DNA of 64,000 nucleotides from Bacteroidia bacterium (GTDB lineage: Bacteria > Bacteroidota > Bacteroidia > J057). Below the pieces are notes generated by a model, which worked only from the letters and a program-made list of their open reading frames with translations, had not been told where the DNA came from and made no database searches. The stretch covers positions 62,001-126,000 of the forward strand of contig JAWPMV010000004.1 of NCBI GenBank assembly GCA_033391075.1, given 5' to 3'. Below, piece by piece: positions 34,142-42,519 of this stretch (positions within the stretch are counted from its first letter, which is position 1; the number at the start of each line of letters is the position of its first letter). The translations under genes were made by a program, and so were the position numbers.

Positions 34142-35301
34142 TTAGAGTTCTTTATATATCTCTTCTGTTGTTCTTCCTGCTGGGAGCTTCTTGTATAGAA
34201 GAATTTCAACCGGTGATTCCCGGTGCGGATAATCTTATTGTGGTTGAAGGAAACATACTCGAAGGGACTGCTGGAGCAAAAATAGCCCTTTCCCGATCTT
34301 TTGATTTTGGGCAGAATCGAGTACAGAGAATTTTGGATGCGGAAGTTGTTATTCGCGATGATCAGGGAAATTTCAGTACGCTCAACATGACCGATCCCGG
34401 AATTTATGAATCTGATACTACTGAACTGGTCGGCGTGCCGGGTCGTTCCTATCAACTATATGTGAAAATTCCTCCTGCTATCGAATTGGAATCTGAATGG
34501 GAACTCTTACGACCTAGTGCAAATCTTGAAAATGTGCGGGTTGAGTGGGAGCAAAAAGAAGATGATATTGGCCCTACTGAAGGTGTCCAACTTTATGTGG
34601 ATACAGATGCAGAGAATGGAGCCGCCAGCCATTTTCGCTGGGAATATGAAGAAACCTGGATTTTCAGGGTGCCATATCCTGCAACAGGTGTTTGGAATAC
34701 CCAAACCAATATCCCGGAACCTTTTCCCAATTCCTTCCGACCACAAACATGCTGGAAGACCCAGATTTCCTCAGATGTATTTATCGGTTCTACAGAAGGA
34801 TTGGTGGGACAAAGAATTGCAGATGTGCCCGTTCGGTTTATCTCAATTCGGGGAAATGAGTTGAGGCTGCGCTACAGCATTTTGGTAAAACAATATAGCA
34901 TTGGACCTGATACACATGAATTTTGGCGGCGATTGAAAAATGTAACCGAAGACCTGGGTACCCTTTTCGACCCGATCCCGACAGAAATCAAGGGAAATGT
35001 AAAATACCTGAATAGAGATATAGAAGTACTGGGGTATTTCAGTGCAGATGGCTATCAGGAAAAACGGATATTTATCGATCGGGCAGATTTGCCTATGGCA
35101 CCTATTCGGACGGGTTTTGAAGAATGTCGGCTGGATACAGTTGATCGCTTTGATGTAAATAGCGAGATCATAACCGGGAATGTATATGTAGAGGATATTT
35201 ATGGCCCTTTTGGTAGTTTGATAGGATTCGGAGTAACCCAGGCCAGATGTGCCGATTGTCGTCTAAGTGGAAGTATTGAAAGACCTGATTTTTGGGATTA
35301 A
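34138..35301 (+). CDS. DUF4249-family lipoprotein
   Basis: The 387-aa product has a lipoprotein signal (LLLFFLLGASCIEEF, Cys at about residue 20). It then shows the DUF4249 pattern: NLIVVEGNILEG, AKIALSRSFDFGQ, ILDAEVVIRDDQGNFSTL, YQLYVKIP, HFRWEYEETWIFRVPY, CWKTQISSDVFIGST, and the Cys-containing end ARCADCRLSG followed by PDFW. These lipoproteins are almost always encoded right after a TonB-dependent receptor, as here (ATGA overlap), and are assumed to sit on the outer membrane and help bind or pass the ligand. The next gene starts 1 nt after its stop. Function is not established for any member I know of. Confidence 0.88.
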   Translation: MIRVLYISLLLFFLLGASCIEEFQPVIPGADNLIVVEGNILEGTAGAKIALSRSFDFGQNRVQRILDAEVVIRDDQGNFSTLNMTDPGIYESDTTELVGVPGRSYQLYVKIPPAIELESEWELLRPSANLENVRVEWEQKEDDIGPTEGVQLYVDTDAENGAASHFRWEYEETWIFRVPYPATGVWNTQTNIPEPFPNSFRPQTCWKTQISSDVFIGSTEGLVGQRIADVPVRFISIRGNELRLRYSILVKQYSIGPDTHEFWRRLKNVTEDLGTLFDPIPTEIKGNVKYLNRDIEVLGYFSADGYQEKRIFIDRADLPMAPIRTGFEECRLDTVDRFDVNSEIITGNVYVEDIYGPFGSLIGFGVTQARCADCRLSGSIERPDFWD

Positions 35302-35302
35302 G

Positions 35303-37552
35303 ATGAAAAAGTTATTAAGCAAAGGAATACTACTGCTGGGGATTTTTAGTCTGAATCTCCCTATACACCTCTTTGCACAAGAGGGAATACAGGAACAGAT
35401 CAAACTCCATCTCAACAAAGATCTTTTTGTTGCCGGGGAGATGATTTGGGGGAAAGCCTATATCCAGGATGCCCTATTTGAGAAACCTTCTCAATTGAGC
35501 AAGTATGTCTACCTCGAACTTTGGGATGCACAAGGAAGTCTCATCAAACAGAATAAGGTACTTGCTGAAGGAGGTTCGGGTGGATTTAGCATGCGTATTT
35601 CCTCTCAGCAATCCAGTGGAAATTATGAACTTAGAGCCTATACCAAATGGATGGCCAATGAAAGCTCAGCGAACTTTGCTAGAAAGCTTATCAGAATTTA
35701 CCAGCCGACAGAGGCCTTGCCCTTAGCATCTTCAGATGATGATAGACTCAGGCGAAACAGCTTACTTCAAATTTTTCCGGAAGGGGGCCAACTGATTCAT
35801 GATTTAGAAAGCCGAATTGCGATACGTCTTACTGATGACCATGGAAAACCTAAGTCTGCGGTAGGTCGAGTAGAAATAGGAGATGGAAGTGTTGTCGCAG
35901 CTTTTCAGACAGATGAAAAGGGGCTGGCGACTTTTAATTTGCGCCCTGATTCTGCTCAACAATATGGCATACGTATTCTGGAAAATGCTGATAGTAGCAA
36001 ATTGTATTCGATGGCTAACATCCAGGCCGTCGGTGTGAATATGCAGCTGCTTTCCCGAAATGCAATGCAACTGGCTTTGGAGATAAAAACCCGGGGAGTT
36101 GATGGACCCTTATTTCTGAGTGTAAATAAAGGGTTGTATGAAATGCAAAAAATCCCGCTCAGTTTGTCTGAGGGCTTAGCAAATACCCTGGTGAATTTAA
36201 TAGATTATCCTTCCGGGAAATGGTTGTTGAAGGTAGTAGATGAAAAGGGCAAACAACTCGCCTGGAGGTATATTTGGAGGGGGGAAAAAGAGGAGATGAA
36301 ACTGGACCTCAAGCTTTCCAAACAGGCAGCAGCTACTCGTGAGAAAATGGTCCTGGATATTTTAAGCACAGATGCCAGTGGAAATCCGACTTATACAGAC
36401 CTTGCGATAAGTGTGAGAAGAAAGTCTCCGGAAAGCAGGCAGCCTCAGAGAGACTTGACCAATGATATGGAGATGATGACGCAGGCTGCGCCTCTTGCGG
36501 GTAGGACTAGAGGAAAAAGGCTTTATCCGGAAATGTACGGGCTTACCATTAGCGGAAGGGTAAAGGCCCTTAGAAGCCGTGATTTGAGTTCTGCCCGACT
36601 GATCTTTTCTCTGCCTGGCAAGAATGCCTATATGCGGACCATGAAAACCAATGAAAGAGGTCGCTTTAACCTGGTTTTGGAAAACATATATGGAGTTAGA
36701 GAGATTGGTATGTTGGCGGTAGATAAGGAAGGAACTCCCCTTAATATAGAATTGGACGAAGTCTATTTCGGCGAAACTCCTTTTCCGGCTCCCTTAAACC
36801 TTCGTTTTACTGAGGAGGAACTGGCCTATTTGGAAAAGGAAGCTTTTTACCAACAAGTGTATAAGGCATATCAGGATACCTTGAATGAAAGTATCGTGGG
36901 CATAAGTCCTTCTTTTCAAACTTTCTTCCATCCGCCGGATCGGGAATATATTCTGGATGAATATACTCGCTTTGATACAGAGGAAACCTTTAATGAAATT
37001 GTTTATAGCGTCGGCCTGAGGAAGAAAAAAGGAAATTACTTTTTCAAAGTCTATAATAAAATCAGTGGAACCCTTATGAATGAGACTCCTTTGGTTCTTT
37101 TTGATGGTATTCCGCTAAATAATGTAAATGCCCTTTTGGAAATCAATTCCAAACTAATAGAGAAGATTGAGGTTTTAACTTCTCTTTATTATCAGGATAA
37201 TTTTCCGATTCATGGGATAGTCAATGTGGTCAGCTTCAAAGGGGATGCTTCATCCCTGGATCTTCCCGCTGCCTATTTGCGCAAACCTTTTACCTTTCTC
37301 AGTCCGGAACGCATCTTTCATAAACTGGATCATGAGGCGGATCAGGAGAAATATCAGCGGATACCTGATTATAGGACAAATTTATTATGGGAACCCAAGC
37401 TCATCAGCAAAGCAGATGGAACTGCAAGCCTGGAATTCTATACCTCTGATCTGGTGGGTGAATTTGAAGTCATCGTGAGCGCTACCAATCTCAATGGAGA
37501 AATGGGAAGGAAAAGTCTTACATTTATAGTAGAGGAATCTCCCAAGCCCTAA
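35303..37552 (+). CDS. Macroglobulin (MG2)-like secreted protein with a TonB-plug-like segment
   Basis: The 749-aa protein begins with a signal peptide (MKKLLSKGILLLGIFSLNLPIHLFAQ). An alpha-2-macroglobulin MG2-like domain follows (about 30-130: LHLNKDLFVAGEMIWGKAY, YVYLELWDAQGSLI, GNYELRAYTKWM), then further Ig-like strands (LLQIFPEGGQLIHDLESRI, GRVEIGDGSVVAAF). At about 568-645 there is a stretch like a receptor plug (LVLFDGIPLNNVNALLEI, KIEVLTSLYY, GIVNVVSFKGD), and the end returns to an Ig-like pattern (SLEFYTSDLVGEFEVIV). There is no CGEQ thioester motif and no barrel. ATG at 35303 is used rather than an upstream frame start inside DUF4249. It is cotranscribed with the receptor and DUF4249 and may help load or trap a protein ligand at the surface. 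Confidence 0.75.
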   Translation: MKKLLSKGILLLGIFSLNLPIHLFAQEGIQEQIKLHLNKDLFVAGEMIWGKAYIQDALFEKPSQLSKYVYLELWDAQGSLIKQNKVLAEGGSGGFSMRISSQQSSGNYELRAYTKWMANESSANFARKLIRIYQPTEALPLASSDDDRLRRNSLLQIFPEGGQLIHDLESRIAIRLTDDHGKPKSAVGRVEIGDGSVVAAFQTDEKGLATFNLRPDSAQQYGIRILENADSSKLYSMANIQAVGVNMQLLSRNAMQLALEIKTRGVDGPLFLSVNKGLYEMQKIPLSLSEGLANTLVNLIDYPSGKWLLKVVDEKGKQLAWRYIWRGEKEEMKLDLKLSKQAAATREKMVLDILSTDASGNPTYTDLAISVRRKSPESRQPQRDLTNDMEMMTQAAPLAGRTRGKRLYPEMYGLTISGRVKALRSRDLSSARLIFSLPGKNAYMRTMKTNERGRFNLVLENIYGVREIGMLAVDKEGTPLNIELDEVYFGETPFPAPLNLRFTEEELAYLEKEAFYQQVYKAYQDTLNESIVGISPSFQTFFHPPDREYILDEYTRFDTEETFNEIVYSVGLRKKKGNYFFKVYNKISGTLMNETPLVLFDGIPLNNVNALLEINSKLIEKIEVLTSLYYQDNFPIHGIVNVVSFKGDASSLDLPAAYLRKPFTFLSPERIFHKLDHEADQEKYQRIPDYRTNLLWEPKLISKADGTASLEFYTSDLVGEFEVIVSATNLNGEMGRKSLTFIVEESPKP

Positions 37553-37562
37553 TTTTGCTCCT

Positions 37563-37907
37563 ATGTTAAGACTAGTTCCTATTCTCTTCGTCCTTTTTGG
37601 AGCCATCCTGACAGCTTTGATCGCGATGTCTCTTACCCGCTTTTTTGTTGAAAGTAGTGGACTGGCTGGCTCTGCCTCTGTCCTGATTTGGGGGATCTTG
37701 GGACTGATCGGAGGCGGGATCGGAAGCTTTATACTTAAAAACCGTTTGAGCCAAAGTCAGCTAAATATGAGCACCCTGGTTTTCGGTCTGGCTATTTCTG
37801 CCTTTATTTTCTGGATTTATATCCGGATTCAGCAAAATAAAACAACTGAACCAATCCCTCCTCTTCCGCCAACGGAAGTTCCCAATACAGAAGATGAGCG
37901 AGTTTAA
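37563..37907 (+). CDS. Small integral membrane protein
   Basis: The 114-aa product has three likely TM helices: about 4-25 (LVPILFVLFGAILTALIAMSL), 38-58 (ASVLIWGILGLIGGGIGSFIL) and 70-88 (STLVFGLAISAFIFWIYI), then a Pro/Glu-rich tail (TTEPIPPLPPTEVPNTEDE). It has no recognised family. It begins 10 nt after the macroglobulin-like gene and is probably the last gene of that operon. Its stop overlaps the 3' end of the opposing LytTR regulator by 4 nt. Confidence 0.6.
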   Translation: MLRLVPILFVLFGAILTALIAMSLTRFFVESSGLAGSASVLIWGILGLIGGGIGSFILKNRLSQSQLNMSTLVFGLAISAFIFWIYIRIQQNKTTEPIPPLPPTEVPNTEDERV

Positions 37908-38611
37908 GAATTACTTTTCTTCATGGCTTCCCCTATGCTAGCTTTAAAAGCTCGCCCTATAGGCAGTAGCTTCTCTCCAATCTCCACATCCTGAGAGGAA
38001 TACGCCCTGATTTTATTTTTAGCCACCACATAGGATTTATGAATTCGTAAAAAATGGGATTGTGGAAGCATTTTATGGAAGTTTCCAATAGATGATTTAA
38101 ACAGGAGATTTCGATCCTGAAGTACGATTTTTACATAATCCTTTACTCCTTTCACATACAGAATTTCATCCAGCATCACCTTTTGGGTTTTTCGATCTAT
38201 TCTTAGCAGAATATGTTCTTCTGTCTGATTCTGTGAAGTTGAGCTAGTCGGAGAAAATTGATCCAGGAATCGATCGATGGCCTTGATAAACCTTTCAAAA
38301 GAAATCGGTTTGAGTAAATAATCCAGGACATTGAGTTCGAAACCCTCAACTGCATAATCTCGATAAGCGGTAGTAAGAATTATTTGAGCATTATGCTCCG
38401 TAGATCGTAGCAATTGCAGCCCATTCAATTCAGGCATCTCTATATCCAGAAAAATGAGGGTGGGTTTAAGCTCCTTTATCTCAGCATAGGCTTTGATAGA
38501 ATCCGTTTGCTTACCTGCAATCTCAAATTGTGGCAGTCGCTTAAGGTATTCTTCAATAACCTTAATTGCGAGGGGCTCATCGTCTAGGATATAACAGGAA
38601 TAGGTCTTCAT
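37904..38611 (-). CDS. LytTR-family response regulator (pair 2)
   Basis: The 235-aa regulator has a receiver domain with YILDDEPLAIKV, phosphorylated Asp in PTLIFLDIEMPELNG, LTTAYRDYAVEGF and YLLKPISFERF. The LytTR DNA-binding domain (about 130-232) shows KVMLDEILYVKGVKDYVKI, LLFKSSIGNFHKMLPQ, FLRIHKSYVVAKNKI and LPIGRAFKASIGEAM. It overlaps the kinase gene upstream by 4 nt. Inside the 40-72 nt before the kinase start there are two similar 12-mers spaced 21 bp, a possible autoregulatory site. Confidence 0.93.
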   Translation of the reverse strand: MKTYSCYILDDEPLAIKVIEEYLKRLPQFEIAGKQTDSIKAYAEIKELKPTLIFLDIEMPELNGLQLLRSTEHNAQIILTTAYRDYAVEGFELNVLDYLLKPISFERFIKAIDRFLDQFSPTSSTSQNQTEEHILLRIDRKTQKVMLDEILYVKGVKDYVKIVLQDRNLLFKSSIGNFHKMLPQSHFLRIHKSYVVAKNKIRAYSSQDVEIGEKLLPIGRAFKASIGEAMKKSNS

Positions 38612-39654
38612 CCGAGGTGTAAAGATAGTTCACTTCTATAGAGATCTTCCCGCTCAAGGATGAGGAGTTGATGTTTGCCGGGATACAGTAAATGTAGCCG
38701 CTGCCGCACATTTTCCAGTCCGAGGCCTCCCGGGCTCTTTTTTGCTTGAGGATATTGCTTTTTACTGTTCTCAACGACCAGCCAAAGCTTTTCATCCTGT
38801 TTAAGGGATATATTCACTCGAAAAATCCCATCTTTCCCTTTGCCCCCATGCTTAAAACAATTCTCAATAAAAGGAAGCAGCAAAAGGGGGCTGATACTAA
38901 GGAATTCATTTTTAATCTGAATATCAACTTCCAGAAACAGATCCTCTCCATAGCGAAGTTTTTCCAGTTCGAGATAGTTTTCCAAAAGCTGCACTTCTTT
39001 TCCCAATTGTACCTCTTCCTTATTTACCCGGTAAACAAAATAGTCCAGCAATTCTGTAAGTTTCAAAATGCTCTGGGCTGTTTTTTCCGAGCGGCTCAAA
39101 GCCAGGCTATAGATATTGTTAAGGGTGTTGAAAAGAAAATGGGGATGCAATTGGGATTTGAGCAATTGAACCTCTGCTTCTGCTTTCGCCCGAATCAGAT
39201 TTTCCTTTTGAGTTTGACTCTTTTTCCAATCTGCTATAATGCCCAGGCAGACCGCCAAAGCAATTACCGCATAATCCCTCACCAGGTTTTTCAAAACTTT
39301 GGTCGCGGGTAAGTTGATGTATTGATCGTGTTCTAAATAGTTGATCCATTCTGCCCATCTGATCCGCAGAAAAAACAAAGCAATAGCCAATATCAAGAGA
39401 CTAAGGAAGAAGAGCTGGTTTTTCCCCTGCTTAAGAAAACGAGGAATCAGAATGTATAAAATAAAATAAGCCGAAAGCATCAGAAGGGGAAGATTCAGGA
39501 AGGTGTATTTGAGCAAACTTCCATAATCTTCTGTTCGAAGATGAGGGAGTTGTGTCAGATACTCAGCCAGAAAATAGATGCTCCAGAAGGCTATATGTAA
39601 AAACAGCTCCCGAAGAGATATCTGCTTATTTGGGGCTATTTGGCTATGACTCAT
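38608..39654 (-). CDS. LytS-type sensor histidine kinase (pair 2)
   Basis: The 348-aa kinase has four N-terminal TM helices (about 18-40, 50-72, 82-100 and 120-140, such as LLMLSAYFILYILIPRFL and LFFLSLLILAIALFFLRI) and no large outside domain, so it senses within or at the membrane. The transmitter carries the phospho-acceptor in LKSQLHPHFLFNTLNNIYSL (His at about 170), with ATP-binding motifs LLPFIENCFKHG and SPGGLGLENVRQRL. It is the typical partner of LytTR regulators in Bacteroidota. Signal unknown. Confidence 0.93.
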   Translation of the reverse strand: MSHSQIAPNKQISLRELFLHIAFWSIYFLAEYLTQLPHLRTEDYGSLLKYTFLNLPLLMLSAYFILYILIPRFLKQGKNQLFFLSLLILAIALFFLRIRWAEWINYLEHDQYINLPATKVLKNLVRDYAVIALAVCLGIIADWKKSQTQKENLIRAKAEAEVQLLKSQLHPHFLFNTLNNIYSLALSRSEKTAQSILKLTELLDYFVYRVNKEEVQLGKEVQLLENYLELEKLRYGEDLFLEVDIQIKNEFLSISPLLLLPFIENCFKHGGKGKDGIFRVNISLKQDEKLWLVVENSKKQYPQAKKSPGGLGLENVRQRLHLLYPGKHQLLILEREDLYRSELSLHLG

Positions 39655-39693
39655 TTCTCAAGATGGAGAATTTAGGGGAAGAAAGTGAAAATT

Positions 39694-39726
39694 GTAGATG
39701 AACGACCTTAAAGCGTAGACGTATGA
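39694..39726. repeat. Imperfect 12-bp direct repeat, 21-bp period, upstream of LytTR pair 2
   Basis: GTAGATGAACGA (39694) and GTAGACGTATGA (39715) match at 9 of 12 positions and start exactly 21 bp apart. They lie 40-72 nt upstream of the pair 2 kinase start. LytTR proteins bind such direct repeats on a 21-22 bp period. The match is modest, so chance is not excluded. Confidence 0.35.
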
Positions 39727-39851
39727 AGCTGGCTGATGTTTTTGCTCTCTTTTCTTCCATTTGTCTACAAAGTCTCAATGATGCTCTACTTTCTCATTTT
39801 GCTTATGACTTCCTCTCTAGTTTTAGGAAAAACCATTTAACTCATTCCATT

Positions 39852-40256
39852 ATGAAAAAGAAAATCAGCATGCTCTGCATGAATCTCGGCCTAAGCCTTG
39901 CTTTCATTATCCTTACAGGAGGAAACCTTAGTCTGGCAAATCCTTCTATTGAAAAAACAGGGGGAGCTTATTTGACATTGGCGGGAAAATTTGGTGGAAA
40001 TATCAGCCAGGCCGAATTGAAAGCTGAATGTAAACTGGGCATTGAGGGTTGCGCGAAAGGATCGAAGATCTTCCAGTATAGCCTTTATATCCATGATAAG
40101 GTTTACAAAGGGAATTCGCATAGCCTGAGTGATGAGGCAATTGCGCATTTGAAAAAATTGGAGAAAGGGGAAGAATTTTACTTTAAACGGATCCGGGCAA
40201 AACTTCCTGAAGGGAATAATGTAGACGTATTTGCGCGGACCTTTACCGTTGTATAA
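39852..40256 (+). CDS. Small secreted protein of unknown function
   Basis: The 134-aa product has a signal peptide (MKKKISMLCMNLGLSLAFII to SLA). The mature chain of about 105 residues holds two Cys (CKLGIEGC) and a strand-rich core (AYLTLAGKFGG, IFQYSLYIHDKVYKG, FYFKRIRAKLP, VDVFARTFTVV). The frame is open up to an ATG at 39723, but that would bury the signal peptide behind 43 residues, so 39852 is preferred. No family is recognised. A strong terminator follows after 21 nt, so it is a single-gene transcript, divergent from LytTR pair 2. Confidence 0.6.
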   Translation: MKKKISMLCMNLGLSLAFIILTGGNLSLANPSIEKTGGAYLTLAGKFGGNISQAELKAECKLGIEGCAKGSKIFQYSLYIHDKVYKGNSHSLSDEAIAHLKKLEKGEEFYFKRIRAKLPEGNNVDVFARTFTVV

Positions 40257-40277
40257 AAACGAGCCTATATACGATTG

Positions 40278-40306
40278 AGCACTCCTGAGAAGAGGAGTGC
40301 TTTTTA
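40278..40306 (+). terminator. Intrinsic terminator
   Basis: AGCACTCCT (40278-40286) pairs with AGGAGTGCT (40293-40301) across a 6-nt loop and is followed by TTTTAAAT. It ends the small secreted protein gene. Confidence 0.85.
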
Positions 40307-40347
40307 AATTTCCTTTCTTTAACTTTCCATTCAAGAAAGGAGACAAA

Positions 40348-41646
40348 ATGACAAGAGCCATCTTTGAGATAAAGGGCATCGATATACAGGTGAGGAAAAT
40401 GGGAAGCGGCTATCCTTTGATACTCTTTCATGACTCTCCACGCTCTTCGCGCATGATGTTGGGACTGGCGGAAGAATTGAAGGACTATTTCACCCTGATA
40501 ATGCCCGATACACCGGGTTGTGGTCTTTCAGATGTCGTCCCGCATACGCCCCATACCATGGCAGCCTTGATTCCTTATTTCAAAGAGCTGTTTTTGCAGA
40601 TGGGGCTTAAGAAATTTGGCTTGTATGGCATCGGAACGGGTGCACAGATTGCCATTCGATACAGCCTCATTCATCCCGAACAGGTCGAACACTTGTTTCT
40701 GGATGATGCCATCCATTTGACCGATAAGCAATTCGAAAAGATTAAGAAATCCTACTTCCCGGACCTTAGCCCCAGCTATGATGGTAAACACCTCATGGAA
40801 ACCTGGACTTTTATTCGGGATATGCATCGATACTTTCCCTGGTTCATGCGAGAGAAGAAAAATCGGATCGAATTGAAAGAGGATAAAGACTACTACGGGG
40901 ATTATTTCCTGGATATGCTGGATTCGGGTAGGTATTATAAACATGTTTACTCTGCAGCCTATAATCATGCTCATCTTCGAAATGTAGAGGCTTTGAAAGT
41001 CAAAACCAGTCTGTTTTTTGATGAAGGAAGCCGAGTATATAGTCTGATCAAACAGTTGGTGGATTTCAAGACCATAGATAATGTTGAAATCATAGACATC
41101 CCAGACTCAGAGAAGGAGCGTTCTGAGATTATCCGCTATGTGTTCAGGAGCAATCTGCCTCAAGTTGAAGGGGATAAAGCTTATTTCCCTCCCTTCATTC
41201 TTCATCGAGGACAGAGTTTTATCCAGATAAACTCTCACAACATCCATATGTGGGTAGAGCCAGGGGATGACAAAATGCCCCTTCTGCTTCTCCCTAATCC
41301 CGGAGAGTCTGGCTATATCTGGAAGGAGCATATGAAAAAATTTAGCGAAGGCAGAACTTGTGTTTTGATAAGCTTGCCGGGGCAGGGGGAATCAGATTAT
41401 TGGGAAGGATGTCGAGAAGAAGATGAAATTGATGAACTCTGTCATGGATTAATGAAACAACTGGGATTTAGTTCATTTGAGATCATGCATCCAGGTGAGC
41501 CAATTCCCTTTTTCCCAATTGATCCCGTAGATGAATATGGAGCCTATAGCATGAAAGCCTGGACCCAATTTAGAGAGATTGCGGGAGATGATCCCGATCC
41601 GCAACGTTTGCAAATCATTCTGCGGGAACGCTTGAAGTATGTATAA
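40348..41646 (+). CDS. Tandem alpha/beta-hydrolase-fold protein, apparently catalytically dead
   Basis: The 432-aa protein starts at ATG 40348 behind a strong Shine-Dalgarno (AAAGGAG), rare in this phylum. The first unit (about 1-270) is a full alpha/beta-hydrolase fold: VRKMGSGYPLILFHDS, FTLIMPDTPGCGLSD and the nucleophile-elbow region FGLYGIGTGAQIAIRYSL. The elbow reads GIGTG (94-98), so Gly96 stands where Ser (esterases) or Asp (dehalogenases, epoxide hydrolases) should be. A second partial unit (about 290-385) repeats the start of the fold: FIQINSHNIHMWVEPG, LLLLPNPGESGYIW, TCVLISLPGQGESDYW, LMKQLGFSSFEIMHPGE, again without an elbow nucleophile. I therefore read it as a pseudoenzyme or binding protein. 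No signal peptide; cytosolic. Confidence 0.8.
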   Translation: MTRAIFEIKGIDIQVRKMGSGYPLILFHDSPRSSRMMLGLAEELKDYFTLIMPDTPGCGLSDVVPHTPHTMAALIPYFKELFLQMGLKKFGLYGIGTGAQIAIRYSLIHPEQVEHLFLDDAIHLTDKQFEKIKKSYFPDLSPSYDGKHLMETWTFIRDMHRYFPWFMREKKNRIELKEDKDYYGDYFLDMLDSGRYYKHVYSAAYNHAHLRNVEALKVKTSLFFDEGSRVYSLIKQLVDFKTIDNVEIIDIPDSEKERSEIIRYVFRSNLPQVEGDKAYFPPFILHRGQSFIQINSHNIHMWVEPGDDKMPLLLLPNPGESGYIWKEHMKKFSEGRTCVLISLPGQGESDYWEGCREEDEIDELCHGLMKQLGFSSFEIMHPGEPIPFFPIDPVDEYGAYSMKAWTQFREIAGDDPDPQRLQIILRERLKYV

Positions 41647-41703
41647 CCCATTCCCTACAAGCCTGTTTTGCTAAAAAAGGAAACGACCTGCAAGCCAGAC
41701 CTT

Positions 41704-41762
41704 AGGTCATCTCGAAGCTCGGCGCGCAGGAGCCTATCTGTGACCCCGCCTCGCGATGACAC
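41704..41762. repeat. REP-like inverted-repeat element
   Basis: In the 186-nt spacer, GTCATCTCGA (41706-41715) is mirrored by TCGCGATGAC (41751-41760) with one mismatch, and GGTCA/TGACC (41705-41709, 41741-41745) nests inside. The centre is GC-rich (CTCGGCGCGCAGG). The block looks like the interspersed hairpin repeats found in many Bacteroidota genomes. Confidence 0.4.
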
Positions 41763-41832
41763 GATAAGTTAATGGCCTGCAGCGTACTCCATTTTTCATT
41801 AGGTCAAGGGAGTGTGGGAATGAGGCCGTGGG

Positions 41833-42519
41833 TCACCGTAGCCGTTTCCAAAACGCCTCTTGATATTTCGCACCAATTGGTATCAAATCTTCTGCGATTC
41901 GAATGCGATTTTTTTCCACAAACTCAATCTTATCCATAGAAACCAGAAAGGATTTATGAACCCGCATAAAATGCTGTGAAGGTAAATGAGTCTCAAAGGA
42001 TTTCATATTCTCCAGGGTCATGATCCGTCCTTCGCGTGTATGTATAGCTACATAGTCTCCCATGCCTTTCAGAAAGAGAATATCTTCCAGGTTTACCTTT
42101 TGATGACGATACTCGGTTTTAACAAAAATATAGGGAGGCAGAGCAGCATCTACTATGGTAGTTGATTGATGTAGCTCTCGATAACGCTCGATAGATTGGA
42201 GGAAGCGTTGCAAATTGATAGGTTTTACCAAATAGTCCAGAGCCTTTAGTTCAAAACCTTCTACGGCATAATCGGGATAGGCAGTAGTAAAAATGATAGA
42301 GACCTTATCGCCTAATAATTTTGCCAATTGAACCCCATTCAACTCAGGCATTTGGATGTCGAGAAAGATCAGATCAACATCTTCTTCCTGTAAAAAGCTC
42401 CAGGCCTCAAAAGGATTGCTGAAATAAGCTTTCAATTCCAAATCTTCAACCTTTTCAACATAGGAAGAAATCAGTTTCCCTGCCAAAGGTTCATCATCGA
42501 TTACTAGGGTTCTGATCAT
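41833..42519 (-). CDS. LytTR-family response regulator (pair 3)
   Basis: The 228-aa regulator has a receiver (TLVIDDEPLAGKLI, VDLIFLDIQMPELNGVQLA with the phospho-Asp, FTTAYPDYAVEGFELKALDY then LVKPINLQRF) and a LytTR domain (about 120-226: YRHQKVNLEDILFLKGMGDY, IMTLENMKSFETHLPS, FMRVHKSFLVSMDKIEFVE). It overlaps its kinase gene by 4 nt. It is close in sequence to the pair 2 regulator, so the two pairs probably come from a duplication. A perfect 11-bp direct repeat with 21-bp period lies in the promoter region of this operon. Confidence 0.93.
   Translation of the reverse strand: MIRTLVIDDEPLAGKLISSYVEKVEDLELKAYFSNPFEAWSFLQEEDVDLIFLDIQMPELNGVQLAKLLGDKVSIIFTTAYPDYAVEGFELKALDYLVKPINLQRFLQSIERYRELHQSTTIVDAALPPYIFVKTEYRHQKVNLEDILFLKGMGDYVAIHTREGRIMTLENMKSFETHLPSQHFMRVHKSFLVSMDKIEFVEKNRIRIAEDLIPIGAKYQEAFWKRLR

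Noticed and set aside
39723-39851. Upstream ATG start for the small secreted protein
   Set aside because: It would put 43 residues before a typical signal peptide and run through the 21-bp-spaced repeat near the pair 2 promoter.
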